In this document: in pieces, positions 56,981 to 64,000 of the stretch
How the letters are laid out: the number at the start of each line of letters is the position of its first letter
Position numbering within the stretch: the stretch's first letter is position 1
The notes under the pieces: model-generated
What the model saw: only the letters and a program-made list of their open reading frames with translations
The model's database searches: none
Told to the model about the DNA's origin: nothing
Assembly: GCF_000410515.1 (NCBI RefSeq)
Contig: NC_021500.1
Location: 2,418,001-2,482,000, forward strand
DNA length: 64,000 bases
Source: Enterobacter sp. R4-368
GTDB taxonomy: Bacteria; Pseudomonadota; Gammaproteobacteria; Enterobacterales; Enterobacteriaceae
Reading direction: 5' to 3'
Made by a program: the position numbers and the translations under genes

Positions 56981-57025
56981 CGGGAAGGAAACCTTTTTAT
57001 CAGTTGTACTGAGGAGAAATGGTTC

Positions 57026-57880
57026 ATGGTCCTGATGATCGTCAGTGGTCGTTCGGGTTCAGGGAAATCCGTCGCTCTGCGCGCCCTGGAAGATATGGGT
57101 TTTTATTGCGTCGACAACCTGCCGGTCGTGCTACTGCCGGAACTGGCGCAGACGCTTGCAGAGCGTCAGACTTCCGCTGCCGTCAGTATCGATGTGCGAA
57201 ATATGCCGGAGTCACCGGAAGTTTTTGAACAGGCGATGAGCAATCTGCCGGATGCCTTTTCACCGCAATTATTGTTTCTCGATGCCGATCGCAACACGCT
57301 GATCCGCCGTTACAGTGATACGCGTCGTCTGCATCCGCTCTCCAGCAAAAATCTGTCGCTTGAAAGCGCGATTGACGAAGAGAGCAACTTACTGGAACCG
57401 CTGCGTTCACGAGCGGATCTGATTGTCGACACCTCGGAAATGTCGGTGCATGAGCTGGCAGAAATGCTGCGTACGCGCCTGTTAGGTAAGCGTGAACGCG
57501 AGCTGACCATGGTTTTTGAATCCTTCGGTTTCAAGCACGGTATTCCTATCGATGCGGATTACGTGTTTGACGTGCGTTTCCTGCCGAACCCGCACTGGGA
57601 TCCTAAATTGCGCCCGATGACTGGTCTCGACAAACCCGTCGCGGCGTTCCTCGACAGACATACGGAAGTGCACAATTTTATCTACCAGACGCGCAGTTAT
57701 CTCGAGTTGTGGCTACCGATGCTGGAGACCAACAACCGTAGTTATCTGACCGTGGCCATCGGTTGTACCGGTGGTAAACACCGCTCCGTCTATGTCGCCG
57801 AACAACTGGCGGATTATTTCCGCTCGCGCGGTAAGAACGTTCAATCCCGTCACCGTACGCTGGAAAAACGCAAAACATGA
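57026..57880 (+). CDS. rapZ: RapZ, RNase adaptor for GlmZ
   Basis: A 284-residue RNA-binding protein with Walker A ([17 protein letters not shown]) and a C-terminal basic RNA-binding region ([20 protein letters not shown]). It senses glucosamine-6-phosphate and presents the sRNA GlmZ to RNase E. It overlaps ptsO by 4 bp. Confidence 0.96.
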   Translation: MVLMIVSGRSGSGKSVALRALEDMGFYCVDNLPVVLLPELAQTLAERQTSAAVSIDVRNMPESPEVFEQAMSNLPDAFSPQLLFLDADRNTLIRRYSDTRRLHPLSSKNLSLESAIDEESNLLEPLRSRADLIVDTSEMSVHELAEMLRTRLLGKRERELTMVFESFGFKHGIPIDADYVFDVRFLPNPHWDPKLRPMTGLDKPVAAFLDRHTEVHNFIYQTRSYLELWLPMLETNNRSYLTVAIGCTGGKHRSVYVAEQLADYFRSRGKNVQSRHRTLEKRKT

Positions 57881-58149
57881 CCGTAAAACAAACCGTTGAG
57901 ATCACCAATAAGCTGGGAATGCATGCGCGCCCGGCCATGAAACTGTTTGAACTGGTACAGGGCTTCGATGCGGAAGTGCTGCTGCGCAATGATGAAGGCA
58001 CCGAAGCAGAAGCCAGCAGCGTGATTGCGCTGCTGATGCTGGATTCTGCGAAAGGCCGGCAAATTGAAGTGGAGGCCAGCGGCCCGCAGGAAGAAGAAGC
58101 GCTGGCGGCGGTGATTGCGCTGTTTAACGCCGGGTTTGATGAAGATTAA
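57877..58149 (+). CDS. ptsO: NPr, phosphocarrier of the nitrogen PTS
   Basis: A 90-residue HPr homologue with the active His at 16 ([14 protein letters not shown]). It passes phosphate from EI-Ntr (PtsP) to PtsN. It is the last gene of the rpoN cluster, converging on mtgA with a 1-bp gap. Confidence 0.95.
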   Translation: MTVKQTVEITNKLGMHARPAMKLFELVQGFDAEVLLRNDEGTEAEASSVIALLMLDSAKGRQIEVEASGPQEEEALAAVIALFNAGFDED

Positions 58150-58150
58150 T

Positions 58151-58882
58151 TCAGTACAGCTTATTGCGATCCAGGAACGCTTCCCCGCCTAACTGCCGCA
58201 TCTGGCGCAGGATCCATGCCTGACGGCTACGTACATAGCCAGATGGCGCGGCGGCCTGAAAACGGATCGGGTTTGGCAATACGGCGGCCAGTAGCGCCGC
58301 TTCTGACATACTTAAGCGGCTCGCCGGTTTATGGAAATAGCGCTGTGATGCTTCCTCGACGCCAAATACGCCGTCCCCGAACTCAGCGATATTAAGGTAA
58401 ACGGTCAGGATCCGCCGTTTGGTCCACACCGCTTCCATCCCAAGCGTCAGGCCGGCTTCCAGCCCTTTACGCACCCAGCTTTTTCCATCCCATAGCAGCA
58501 GATTTTTTACCGTCTGCTGTGAGATCGTCGAGGCACCACGAATACGGTTCTCATGGCGCTCGTTATGCGAGAGCGCTTTCTCAATGGCGCTAAAATCCAG
58601 CCCCCAGTGTTCTGGAAAACGCTGATCTTCAGCGGCCACCACCGCCAGCGCCATCCACGGCGAAATATCATCCATACCGACCCAGTCGGAATGCGCGACA
58701 TAGCCAAAGTCGCCGCTAAACCACGCGCCCAGCTGGCGTTCCACCATCACGGCGGAAAAAGGTACCGGCAGGAAACTGAACAGCACAATGCCGCCACCCC
58801 AGAAGAGTGCCAGTACGCATAAAACCCGCAGAGCAATGCGCTTTAAGGTGGCTTTCAGCGGGCCGCGAAACCACTTCCTCAT
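58151..58882 (-). CDS. mtgA: Monofunctional peptidoglycan glycosyltransferase MtgA
   Basis: A 243-residue inner-membrane GT51 enzyme. The N-terminal helix (about residues 15-38) is followed by the catalytic motif [14 protein letters not shown] and the [13 protein letters not shown] motif. It polymerises lipid II. It overlaps elbB by 4 bp. Confidence 0.95.
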   Translation of the reverse strand: MRKWFRGPLKATLKRIALRVLCVLALFWGGGIVLFSFLPVPFSAVMVERQLGAWFSGDFGYVAHSDWVGMDDISPWMALAVVAAEDQRFPEHWGLDFSAIEKALSHNERHENRIRGASTISQQTVKNLLLWDGKSWVRKGLEAGLTLGMEAVWTKRRILTVYLNIAEFGDGVFGVEEASQRYFHKPASRLSMSEAALLAAVLPNPIRFQAAAPSGYVRSRQAWILRQMRQLGGEAFLDRNKLY

Positions 58883-59532
58883 TCGGCCAGTACCAGTACG
58901 CGCGCCACCAGCTTTTCGATACCGGAAGCGGCCTGCGCGATGTCCTCTGCCAGCATATACGCCGGCGTCGTCACCACTTTGTTCTCTTCATCCACGACAA
59001 TATCGTCGACCGGGCAAGGCACATGCTCGGCCCCCATCTCTTCCAGCACTTCTGCGGTATCAATATCCGTACCGATCGTCAGACGTAGGGGAAAATCGAA
59101 GATTTTCGGCAACATTGCCGGTGCGATGCACATAAAACCGAGCGGTTTACCTGCTTCGTGCATCTCCAGCGCCAGTGTTTTAAGGCTGCTGTCAACGGTG
59201 CATTCACTGCCGAGGCTGGCAAAATTACTGAGGTTTTTCGCTGCGCCAAAACCACCCGGTACAATCAGCGCATCCAGATCATTTGCAGATGCCTGCGATA
59301 ACGGCTGGACATTGCCACGGGCGATACGGGCGGATTCAATCAGTACATTACGGCGCTCAGCCAGCGTCTCACCCGTGAGATGGTTTACCACATCGCTTTG
59401 CCATTTATCGGGAGCGAAACAGACCGCCTGCGCACCATGACGGGCAATTGCTAACAGCGTAATCACCGCCTCATGAATCTCAGAACCGTCATACACACCT
59501 GCGCCGCTGAGAATCACGCCGATTTTTTTCAT
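58879..59532 (-). CDS. elbB: ElbB (GlyIII-type glyoxalase-like, DJ-1 fold)
   Basis: A 217-residue class-I glutamine-amidotransferase-like protein. The nucleophile-region Cys is in [12 protein letters not shown], and the fold motif is [17 protein letters not shown]. An ATG at 59541 exists, but the ribosome site AAGGA is spaced for the ATG at 59532 ([16 protein letters not shown]). The exact cellular role is unclear; a glyoxalase activity has been reported for the E. coli protein. Confidence 0.93.
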   Translation of the reverse strand: MKKIGVILSGAGVYDGSEIHEAVITLLAIARHGAQAVCFAPDKWQSDVVNHLTGETLAERRNVLIESARIARGNVQPLSQASANDLDALIVPGGFGAAKNLSNFASLGSECTVDSSLKTLALEMHEAGKPLGFMCIAPAMLPKIFDFPLRLTIGTDIDTAEVLEEMGAEHVPCPVDDIVVDEENKVVTTPAYMLAEDIAQAASGIEKLVARVLVLAE

Positions 59533-59650
59533 TTTGCTCATCCTTTATGCAACGTACTGACGATAATTAAAAATTTTGATAAGGGAGCCTTGCTTCACAC
59601 ATTTCACTGATTGATGTAACAAATCATTTAAGATTTGCTATCTTATGTGC

Positions 59651-59771
59651 GTGTGGTCGAATTTTTTCAGGCTACGCCCTTGCAAAAAATATAATTTATT
59701 ACGGCGCAGCCACGATTTCCCTGGTGTTGGCGCAGTATTCGCGCACCCCGGTTAATCCGGGGTCATTTTTT
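59651..59771 (+). ncRNA. arcZ: ArcZ sRNA
   Basis: About 121 nt between elbB and arcB, opposite to both. The 3' half is almost identical to E. coli ArcZ: ACGGCGCAGCC, GATTTCCCTGGTGTTGGC, GCAGTATTCGCGCACCCC. It ends in the terminator stem ACCCCGG/CCGGGGT (59745-59763) followed by seven T residues. A TATCTT -10 ends 6 bp before the 5' end. ArcZ is an Hfq sRNA that activates rpoS and represses flagellar and other mRNAs. The 5' half (59661-59695) is diverged from E. coli. The terminator overlaps the arcB stop region. Confidence 0.93.
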
Positions 59772-62099
59772 TCCAGCGTCCGCCACCCAGGCTTTTAACA
59801 CCGCCACATCATTGCGCCACTCCTGCTTCATCTCTTCCACCCAGTCGCCAACATTGTCCCACCAGGCAGGAAGATCGGGAGACTGAATCTGCTGGCCAAG
59901 CTGTTGAAGATGGCGCAGCCCGACAGAACCTGCGGCGCCTTTAATTTTATGGCCCTCTTCCACAATCCCTTTTTGGTCGCGCGCGGTCAGGTTTGACTCG
60001 AGCACGCTCAAATAACCCGGCATCATTTTTTCAAACACATCCAGCCCGTCGGTAATCAATTTCGGCCCGACCAGCTCGATATACTGCTCAAGCATGGCGG
60101 TATCAAGCAGCGTTTGTACTTTACTGTTGTCCATGGCTGTCACAGGTTCCTCCTCACTTTCACTCGCATCCCAGAACTTTTTAATCATGGCAGTTAATGC
60201 CGGGACTGCCAGCGGTTTGCTTAATACATCATCCATGCCCGCATCAAGGTATTCCTGTTTGTCTTTCAGCACGTTGGCGGTAAGCGCCACCAGCGGCGGT
60301 AAATCCTCACGCGCGTAACGGCGGGTCAACTCTCGCGAAATATCCAGCCCGGTCATATCCGGCAACTGAATGTCCAGCAACACTAAATCGTATTCACCCG
60401 GCGTGAACATCTCCAGCGCGGCAGTACCGGTCATGGCGACATCCACGCTGCTGCCCAGTTTTTCCAGCACCGAGCGTGCGACGATCACGTTCAGCTCGAT
60501 ATCTTCTACCAGCAGCACATGTAACGCCGGAAGCGGCATGTCATCATCTTCAAACGCGTCTTCAACTTCTTCCGCTACCGCCGGAGCGTGAATGGTCAAG
60601 GTAAATATCGAACCCGCCCCTGGCTCACTGCTGACGGTTATGTCGCCGCCCATGTTCTTCGCCAGACGGCGCGAAACGGCCAGACCTATACCGGTTCCCG
60701 TCGCCGGTTTACCGCCGTGGCTGTCTTTCACCTGGTAATACATGGCGAAAATTTTATCCTGCTCATCGCGGGGAATACCGATCCCGGAATCCTGCACTTC
60801 AAAGTGCAGCATATCGCCTTCGTCATAACGCACACGCACCACGACCTGCCCTTCACGGGTAAATTTAACGGCGTTGCTGATAAGGTTCCAAAGGATCTGG
60901 CGCAAACGCGTACCGTCCGTAACCACCTGATGTGGCAGCGGTAACGTTGGATCAAGAACAAAGCGCAACCCTTTCTGGTGCGCCTGCAGAGCCGAGAGGT
61001 TTTCCAGATCCGCCAGGAAGCTGGTGAAATCAAGCGGTTGGTTATCCAGCTGGACTTTACGCCGCTCCATCTTATCCATGTCGATAATATCGTTGAAAAT
61101 ATTGCCGAGCGTTACGGCGGAAACATGGATCGTCTTCAGGTATTTTTCCTGCTCTTGCGTCAAATCGGTATCCAGCAGAATACGGCTTAATCCAACAATG
61201 CCATTCAGCGGCGTACGCAGCTCGTGGCTGATGGTGGAAATAAAGGTGGTCTTATCCCGGCTGGCGCGCTCAAGCGCGTCCTGGTAGCGTTTACGCTCAG
61301 TGATATCGCGACCAAAGCCCATCAGCCCGTGGCGTTTACCGACGCGATCGTAATAAGGGACTTTGCGGATCTCGAAACAGGCTTTGCGGCCGTCCGGGTA
61401 ATCCAGCCACTGTTCGTAGGTTAAAGAGACGTTGTGACGAAAAACTTTTTCATCGGTCTCAATCACTTTTTCCGCTGCTTCCGGTGAATAGACATCCTGC
61501 GGCTTGAGGTGAATAAGCTGCTTCTCGCTCTTACCGGTCAGCAACTCCATCGCCCGGTTACAGCCGGAGAATTCTTTATCTTCGTTGCGATAGAACACCA
61601 GATCCGGCGAAGCGTCGAGGAAGGAACGCAGAAAAGAGGATTGCTGCTCAAGCTGAATTTGCGTCTGCTCGCGCTCCTGCATCTCTATTTTTAGCTGTTC
61701 AAAGGTTTCCTGGCGCTCGGCTTCCGCTTTCTCGCGGTCGCTGATCTCCTGGTTAAGCTTGGCAATATTGTCTTTCAACTGCACATTGAGTTTCAGGTCG
61801 CGATCGCGCATCTCTTCCAGTTTTTCAACCAGCCGCGATAACCGCTGGCGCGACTCTTCGAGCTGCTCAACCACCACCGACAGGAAATAAACCGCCCATG
61901 GCGTGATCAGCAAGCCAAAAAAGATGGAGCGGATAACATCAATGCTTTCCACTTTCCCCTGCAACACCATGGTAACGGCCATCTGCACCACGATTGCCAG
62001 CACCACTAGCGCCAAAGCAAGCAGCATGGAAAAACGCACCAGACCCAGCTTCATCATCAGGTCGACGTAATATTGCGCCAGTAAACGGATTTGCTTCAT
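59763..62099 (-). CDS. arcB: ArcB, hybrid redox sensor kinase
   Basis: A 778-residue tripartite sensor kinase. Two membrane segments (about 25-47 and 57-77) are followed by a coiled-coil linker, a PAS domain, a transmitter domain with H292, a receiver domain with D576, and an Hpt domain with H717. The redox-sensing cysteines C180 and C241 are present. It phosphorylates ArcA under low-oxygen conditions according to the quinone state. A GAGGA site precedes the ATG at 62099; the frame is open six codons further. Confidence 0.97.
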   Translation of the reverse strand: MKQIRLLAQYYVDLMMKLGLVRFSMLLALALVVLAIVVQMAVTMVLQGKVESIDVIRSIFFGLLITPWAVYFLSVVVEQLEESRQRLSRLVEKLEEMRDRDLKLNVQLKDNIAKLNQEISDREKAEAERQETFEQLKIEMQEREQTQIQLEQQSSFLRSFLDASPDLVFYRNEDKEFSGCNRAMELLTGKSEKQLIHLKPQDVYSPEAAEKVIETDEKVFRHNVSLTYEQWLDYPDGRKACFEIRKVPYYDRVGKRHGLMGFGRDITERKRYQDALERASRDKTTFISTISHELRTPLNGIVGLSRILLDTDLTQEQEKYLKTIHVSAVTLGNIFNDIIDMDKMERRKVQLDNQPLDFTSFLADLENLSALQAHQKGLRFVLDPTLPLPHQVVTDGTRLRQILWNLISNAVKFTREGQVVVRVRYDEGDMLHFEVQDSGIGIPRDEQDKIFAMYYQVKDSHGGKPATGTGIGLAVSRRLAKNMGGDITVSSEPGAGSIFTLTIHAPAVAEEVEDAFEDDDMPLPALHVLLVEDIELNVIVARSVLEKLGSSVDVAMTGTAALEMFTPGEYDLVLLDIQLPDMTGLDISRELTRRYAREDLPPLVALTANVLKDKQEYLDAGMDDVLSKPLAVPALTAMIKKFWDASESEEEPVTAMDNSKVQTLLDTAMLEQYIELVGPKLITDGLDVFEKMMPGYLSVLESNLTARDQKGIVEEGHKIKGAAGSVGLRHLQQLGQQIQSPDLPAWWDNVGDWVEEMKQEWRNDVAVLKAWVADAGKK

Positions 62100-62200
62100 A
62101 GAGATTTCCTCGAACAATTCCGCTCAATAATACTCAATTCTGAGCAACGCGTTGAAGCTTGTGCAAAAAATGCAGGGATGATTAGCGTTTCGTGATGAGA

Positions 62201-63127
62201 TCAGACGGGTAATTGCCAGCAACGCCCCAGCGCAGAACCTTGCCCGCCCTGCTCTTTCAGGTAGCGATCCAGCTCGACCATTCCCGTCCAGCGGTTTTCA
62301 CACCACAGCGGGGCAAGCAGCGTCGGGCGACGTGCGCTGGCGGAGACACGGTGAAAAATCACCTCCGGCGGCGTATGGCGAATCATTTCGCCAGCGATGA
62401 CGGTGAACTCTTCCAGCCCGATTCCATTCAGGCGCCCCGCTTCCCAGGCCTTCGCCATAGTGCTGCCTTTCACGATATGTAAAGGATGTAACTTGATGCC
62501 GTCGACACCGGTTTCTACAACGCGCTGTATCGTCTCCAGGCACTCTACGTGGCGCTCGCCGGGTAATCCGACGATAAGATGAGCGCAGACTTTCAGGCCG
62601 CGCTCACGGGCTTGCTGCGTCGTGTGTTGATAACAGGCGAAGTCGTGCCCGCGATTGATACGATGCAGCGTTTTATCATGCGCAGTCTGCAAACCCAGCT
62701 CCAGCCACACTTCATAACCCTGCTCACGGTATTCGCACAGCAAATCCAGCACAGCCTCCGGTACGCAATCCGGGCGTGTTCCCACACACAAGCCAACAAT
62801 ATTCGCCTGACTGACTGCTTGCTGGTACATCGAGCGCAGCACCTGCACTTCTGCCCAGGTACTGGTGTACGCCTGGAAATAGGCGAGATAGCGCCGGGCG
62901 CGGTTCACCAACTGTGCCTGGTGAGCAAGTTGTGCGGCAATGGATTGATGCTGCTGCGCTTCGTCAGCAAAAGAGGCGACATTACAGAAAGTGCAACCGC
63001 CGCGACCAATGGTGCCATCACGGTTAGGGCAGCTAAATCCGCCATGCAATGTCAGTTTATGGACTTTTTCGCCATAGCGGCGGGCAAGATCCCCACCAAA
63101 CATATTGACTAATTTCTGTAACTGCAT
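62201..63127 (-). CDS. yhcC: YhcC, radical-SAM protein
   Basis: A 308-residue radical-SAM protein. The iron-sulphur cysteines are in GGFSCPNRDGTIGRGGCTFC, with the wide first gap typical of this YhcC/YtqA family. The substrate is unknown. It lies upstream of arcB on the same strand and is divergent from gltB. Confidence 0.92.
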   Translation of the reverse strand: MQLQKLVNMFGGDLARRYGEKVHKLTLHGGFSCPNRDGTIGRGGCTFCNVASFADEAQQHQSIAAQLAHQAQLVNRARRYLAYFQAYTSTWAEVQVLRSMYQQAVSQANIVGLCVGTRPDCVPEAVLDLLCEYREQGYEVWLELGLQTAHDKTLHRINRGHDFACYQHTTQQARERGLKVCAHLIVGLPGERHVECLETIQRVVETGVDGIKLHPLHIVKGSTMAKAWEAGRLNGIGLEEFTVIAGEMIRHTPPEVIFHRVSASARRPTLLAPLWCENRWTGMVELDRYLKEQGGQGSALGRCWQLPV

Positions 63128-63422
63128 AATCTGAAAGGCCGCCCAAATAAAAGGGCGTAGCCTGCCACTTTTAGCTTTCGTCGGCGATGACCTGGATCAA
63201 TCGCCCTGGAAGGCTTTTATTCATTGCATAATCAGTCAATATAATCGCAATTTCATGCACCCTAAAGACGATTACTTTTCCTTATGTCGCTGCGTTATTT
63301 TGCAGAAATACTATCACGCGTGAAAAACAGTGCGTTCATGCGACTCTGACGCACATAGCAGAATAAAAATCTGCCAATAAAACCCCACTCAGAATAGAAC
63401 ATCAGAAACAGCGCTTTTAGAT

Positions 63423-63438
63423 AGTGAGTCAGATCACA
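63423..63438. promoter_or_regulatory. Candidate CRP site upstream of gltB
   Basis: AGTGA-N6-TCACA differs from the consensus TGTGA-N6-TCACA by one base. It lies 360 bp before the gltB ATG. Confidence 0.5.
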
Positions 63439-63562
63439 CTATGCTGCCGCCTGGTAACGCGTTCATTGAATGTAAAAATCCTTAAATAACCATAAATATC
63501 AATAACATAAATATGTTTTAGCACATTTTTGTATAAATAAGCTCGGCATTTGACCTGTGTAC

Positions 63563-63620
63563 GGATTCCCGATAACTTGGGAATCCGCTGGAAGCTTTCT
63601 GGATGAGCAGTCTGCTCATC
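63563..63620 (+). promoter_or_regulatory. Two adjacent hairpins in the gltB promoter/leader
   Basis: Stem 1 is GGATTCCC/GGGAATCC (63563-63586, 8-nt loop); stem 2 is GATGAGCA/TGCTCATC (63602-63620, 3-nt loop). A possible -35 TTGACC starts at 63551, so stem 2 would lie in the mRNA leader. No T run follows either. Confidence 0.55.
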
Positions 63621-63797
63621 ATATTTATGCAGTAATTGAGATTCCCTCTTAAGCAAGTCCTCAACACTTGTGTATCGATGCGAAAAGGAAATTAAAGAGG
63701 GCGACATGCGAGGCAATTGCCCCGTCGCCATGCTCTTTTTGTGCCTGTGCGTAACGTTCTGGAGGGGCTCTCGTAGAGCCTGGGGAGGTTCACTGAT

Positions 63798-64000
63798 ATG
63801 TTGTACGATAAATCTCTTGAGAGAGATAACTGTGGTTTCGGCCTGATCGCCCACATAGAAGGCGAACCTAGCCACAAGGTAGTGCGTACCGCTATTCACG
63901 CACTGGCCCGAATGCAGCACCGCGGCGCGATTCTCGCCGATGGCAAAACCGGTGACGGTTGTGGCCTGCTGCTGCAAAAACCCGATCGTTTTTTCCGTAT
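63798..64000 (+). CDS. gltB: Glutamate synthase large subunit, N-terminal fragment
   Basis: The first 67 codons, cut by the window edge. The start [20 protein letters not shown] is the GltB propeptide of 11 residues followed by the catalytic Cys 12, which becomes the N-terminus of the glutaminase domain after processing. An in-frame TAG at 63774 rules out a longer form. GAGG lies 10 bp upstream of the ATG. With GltD it makes glutamate from glutamine and 2-oxoglutarate. Confidence 0.95.
   Translation, partial: MLYDKSLERDNCGFGLIAHIEGEPSHKVVRTAIHALARMQHRGAILADGKTGDGCGLLLQKPDRFFR

Larger units (their letters stand above)
63128..63797. other. 670-bp control region between yhcC and gltB
   Basis: No gene-sized frame is supported. 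The left part (to about 63420) is AT-rich and unassigned. It then holds a CRP-like site, a stretch rich in A and T (63470-63540), two perfect hairpins and the gltB leader. In E. coli the region is bound by Lrp, IHF, CRP and ArgR, which would explain its length; only the CRP-like site was picked out here. A short frame starting at 63706 runs out of frame past the gltB ATG and is not supported as a gene. Confidence 0.6.

Noticed and set aside
63429..63977. 182-codon minus-strand frame over the gltB start
   Set aside because: It lies opposite gltB and its control region and resembles no family. gltB on the plus strand is unambiguous.

Overview
This is a chromosomal segment of an enteric bacterium (Enterobacteriaceae). 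From yhbO to gltB the gene order and the protein sequences follow the yhbO-gltB arc of Escherichia coli almost gene for gene. Many family-diagnostic residues sit at the same positions as in E. coli, such as ArcB H292/D576/H717, MurA C115, TruB D48 and the UbiU and UbiV iron-sulphur cysteines. The genus cannot be fixed from sequence alone. The interval between argG and leuU holds a fimbrial operon where E. coli has yhbX, so this is not an ordinary E. coli. The neighbourhood of Enterobacter, Kosakonia, Klebsiella or Citrobacter is plausible.

Layout. 1-5.2 kb: yhbO (partial), yhbP, yhbQ, yhbS, then ubiT divergent from ubiUV (oxygen-independent ubiquinone synthesis) and yhbW. 5.2-9.6 kb: mtr, deaD with the tiny yrbN at its start, and nlpI. 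9.7-19 kb: the translation and RNA-decay operons pnp, rpsO, truB, rbfA, infB, nusA, rimP and metY, all on the minus strand. 19.3-20.7 kb: argG. 20.8-31.6 kb: an alternate chaperone-usher (alpha/CS1-like) fimbrial operon on the minus strand. 31.6-32.1 kb: a non-coding stretch with two adjoining short tandem repeats. 32.1-37.7 kb: leuU, secG, glmM, folP, ftsH, rlmE. 37.8-46.8 kb: yhbY, greA with its leader RNA GraL, dacB, obgE-yhbE-rpmA-rplU, ispB, sfsB, murA, ibaG. 46.9-58.1 kb: mlaBCDEF, then yrbG-kdsD-kdsC-lptC-lptA-lptB-rpoN-hpf-ptsN-rapZ-ptsO. 58.1-64 kb: mtgA, elbB, the sRNA ArcZ, arcB, yhcC and the start of gltB.

The unusual part is the fimbrial operon. A chaperone, a major pilin and an usher are followed by five tandem paralogous tip-adhesin genes instead of the usual one. 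The five have near-identical 3' ends and divergent, locally hypervariable adhesin domains. Two adhesins plus a 0.28-kb spacer form a unit of exactly 2,845 bp that is present twice in tandem. One adhesin is a clear mosaic, with a class-A front and a class-B back. The locus looks like a recombining adhesin repertoire served by a single chaperone, pilin and usher. An 8-bp x 11 plus 7-bp x 7 tandem repeat lies about 350 bp upstream of it.

The rest of the window is core genome. Envelope work dominates: Mla lipid transport, Lpt and Kds LPS synthesis and export, PBP4, MtgA, MurA, GlmM and NlpI. Translation and RNA metabolism, and nitrogen or redox regulation (rpoN, PTS-Ntr, ArcB/ArcZ, gltB), make up most of the remainder.
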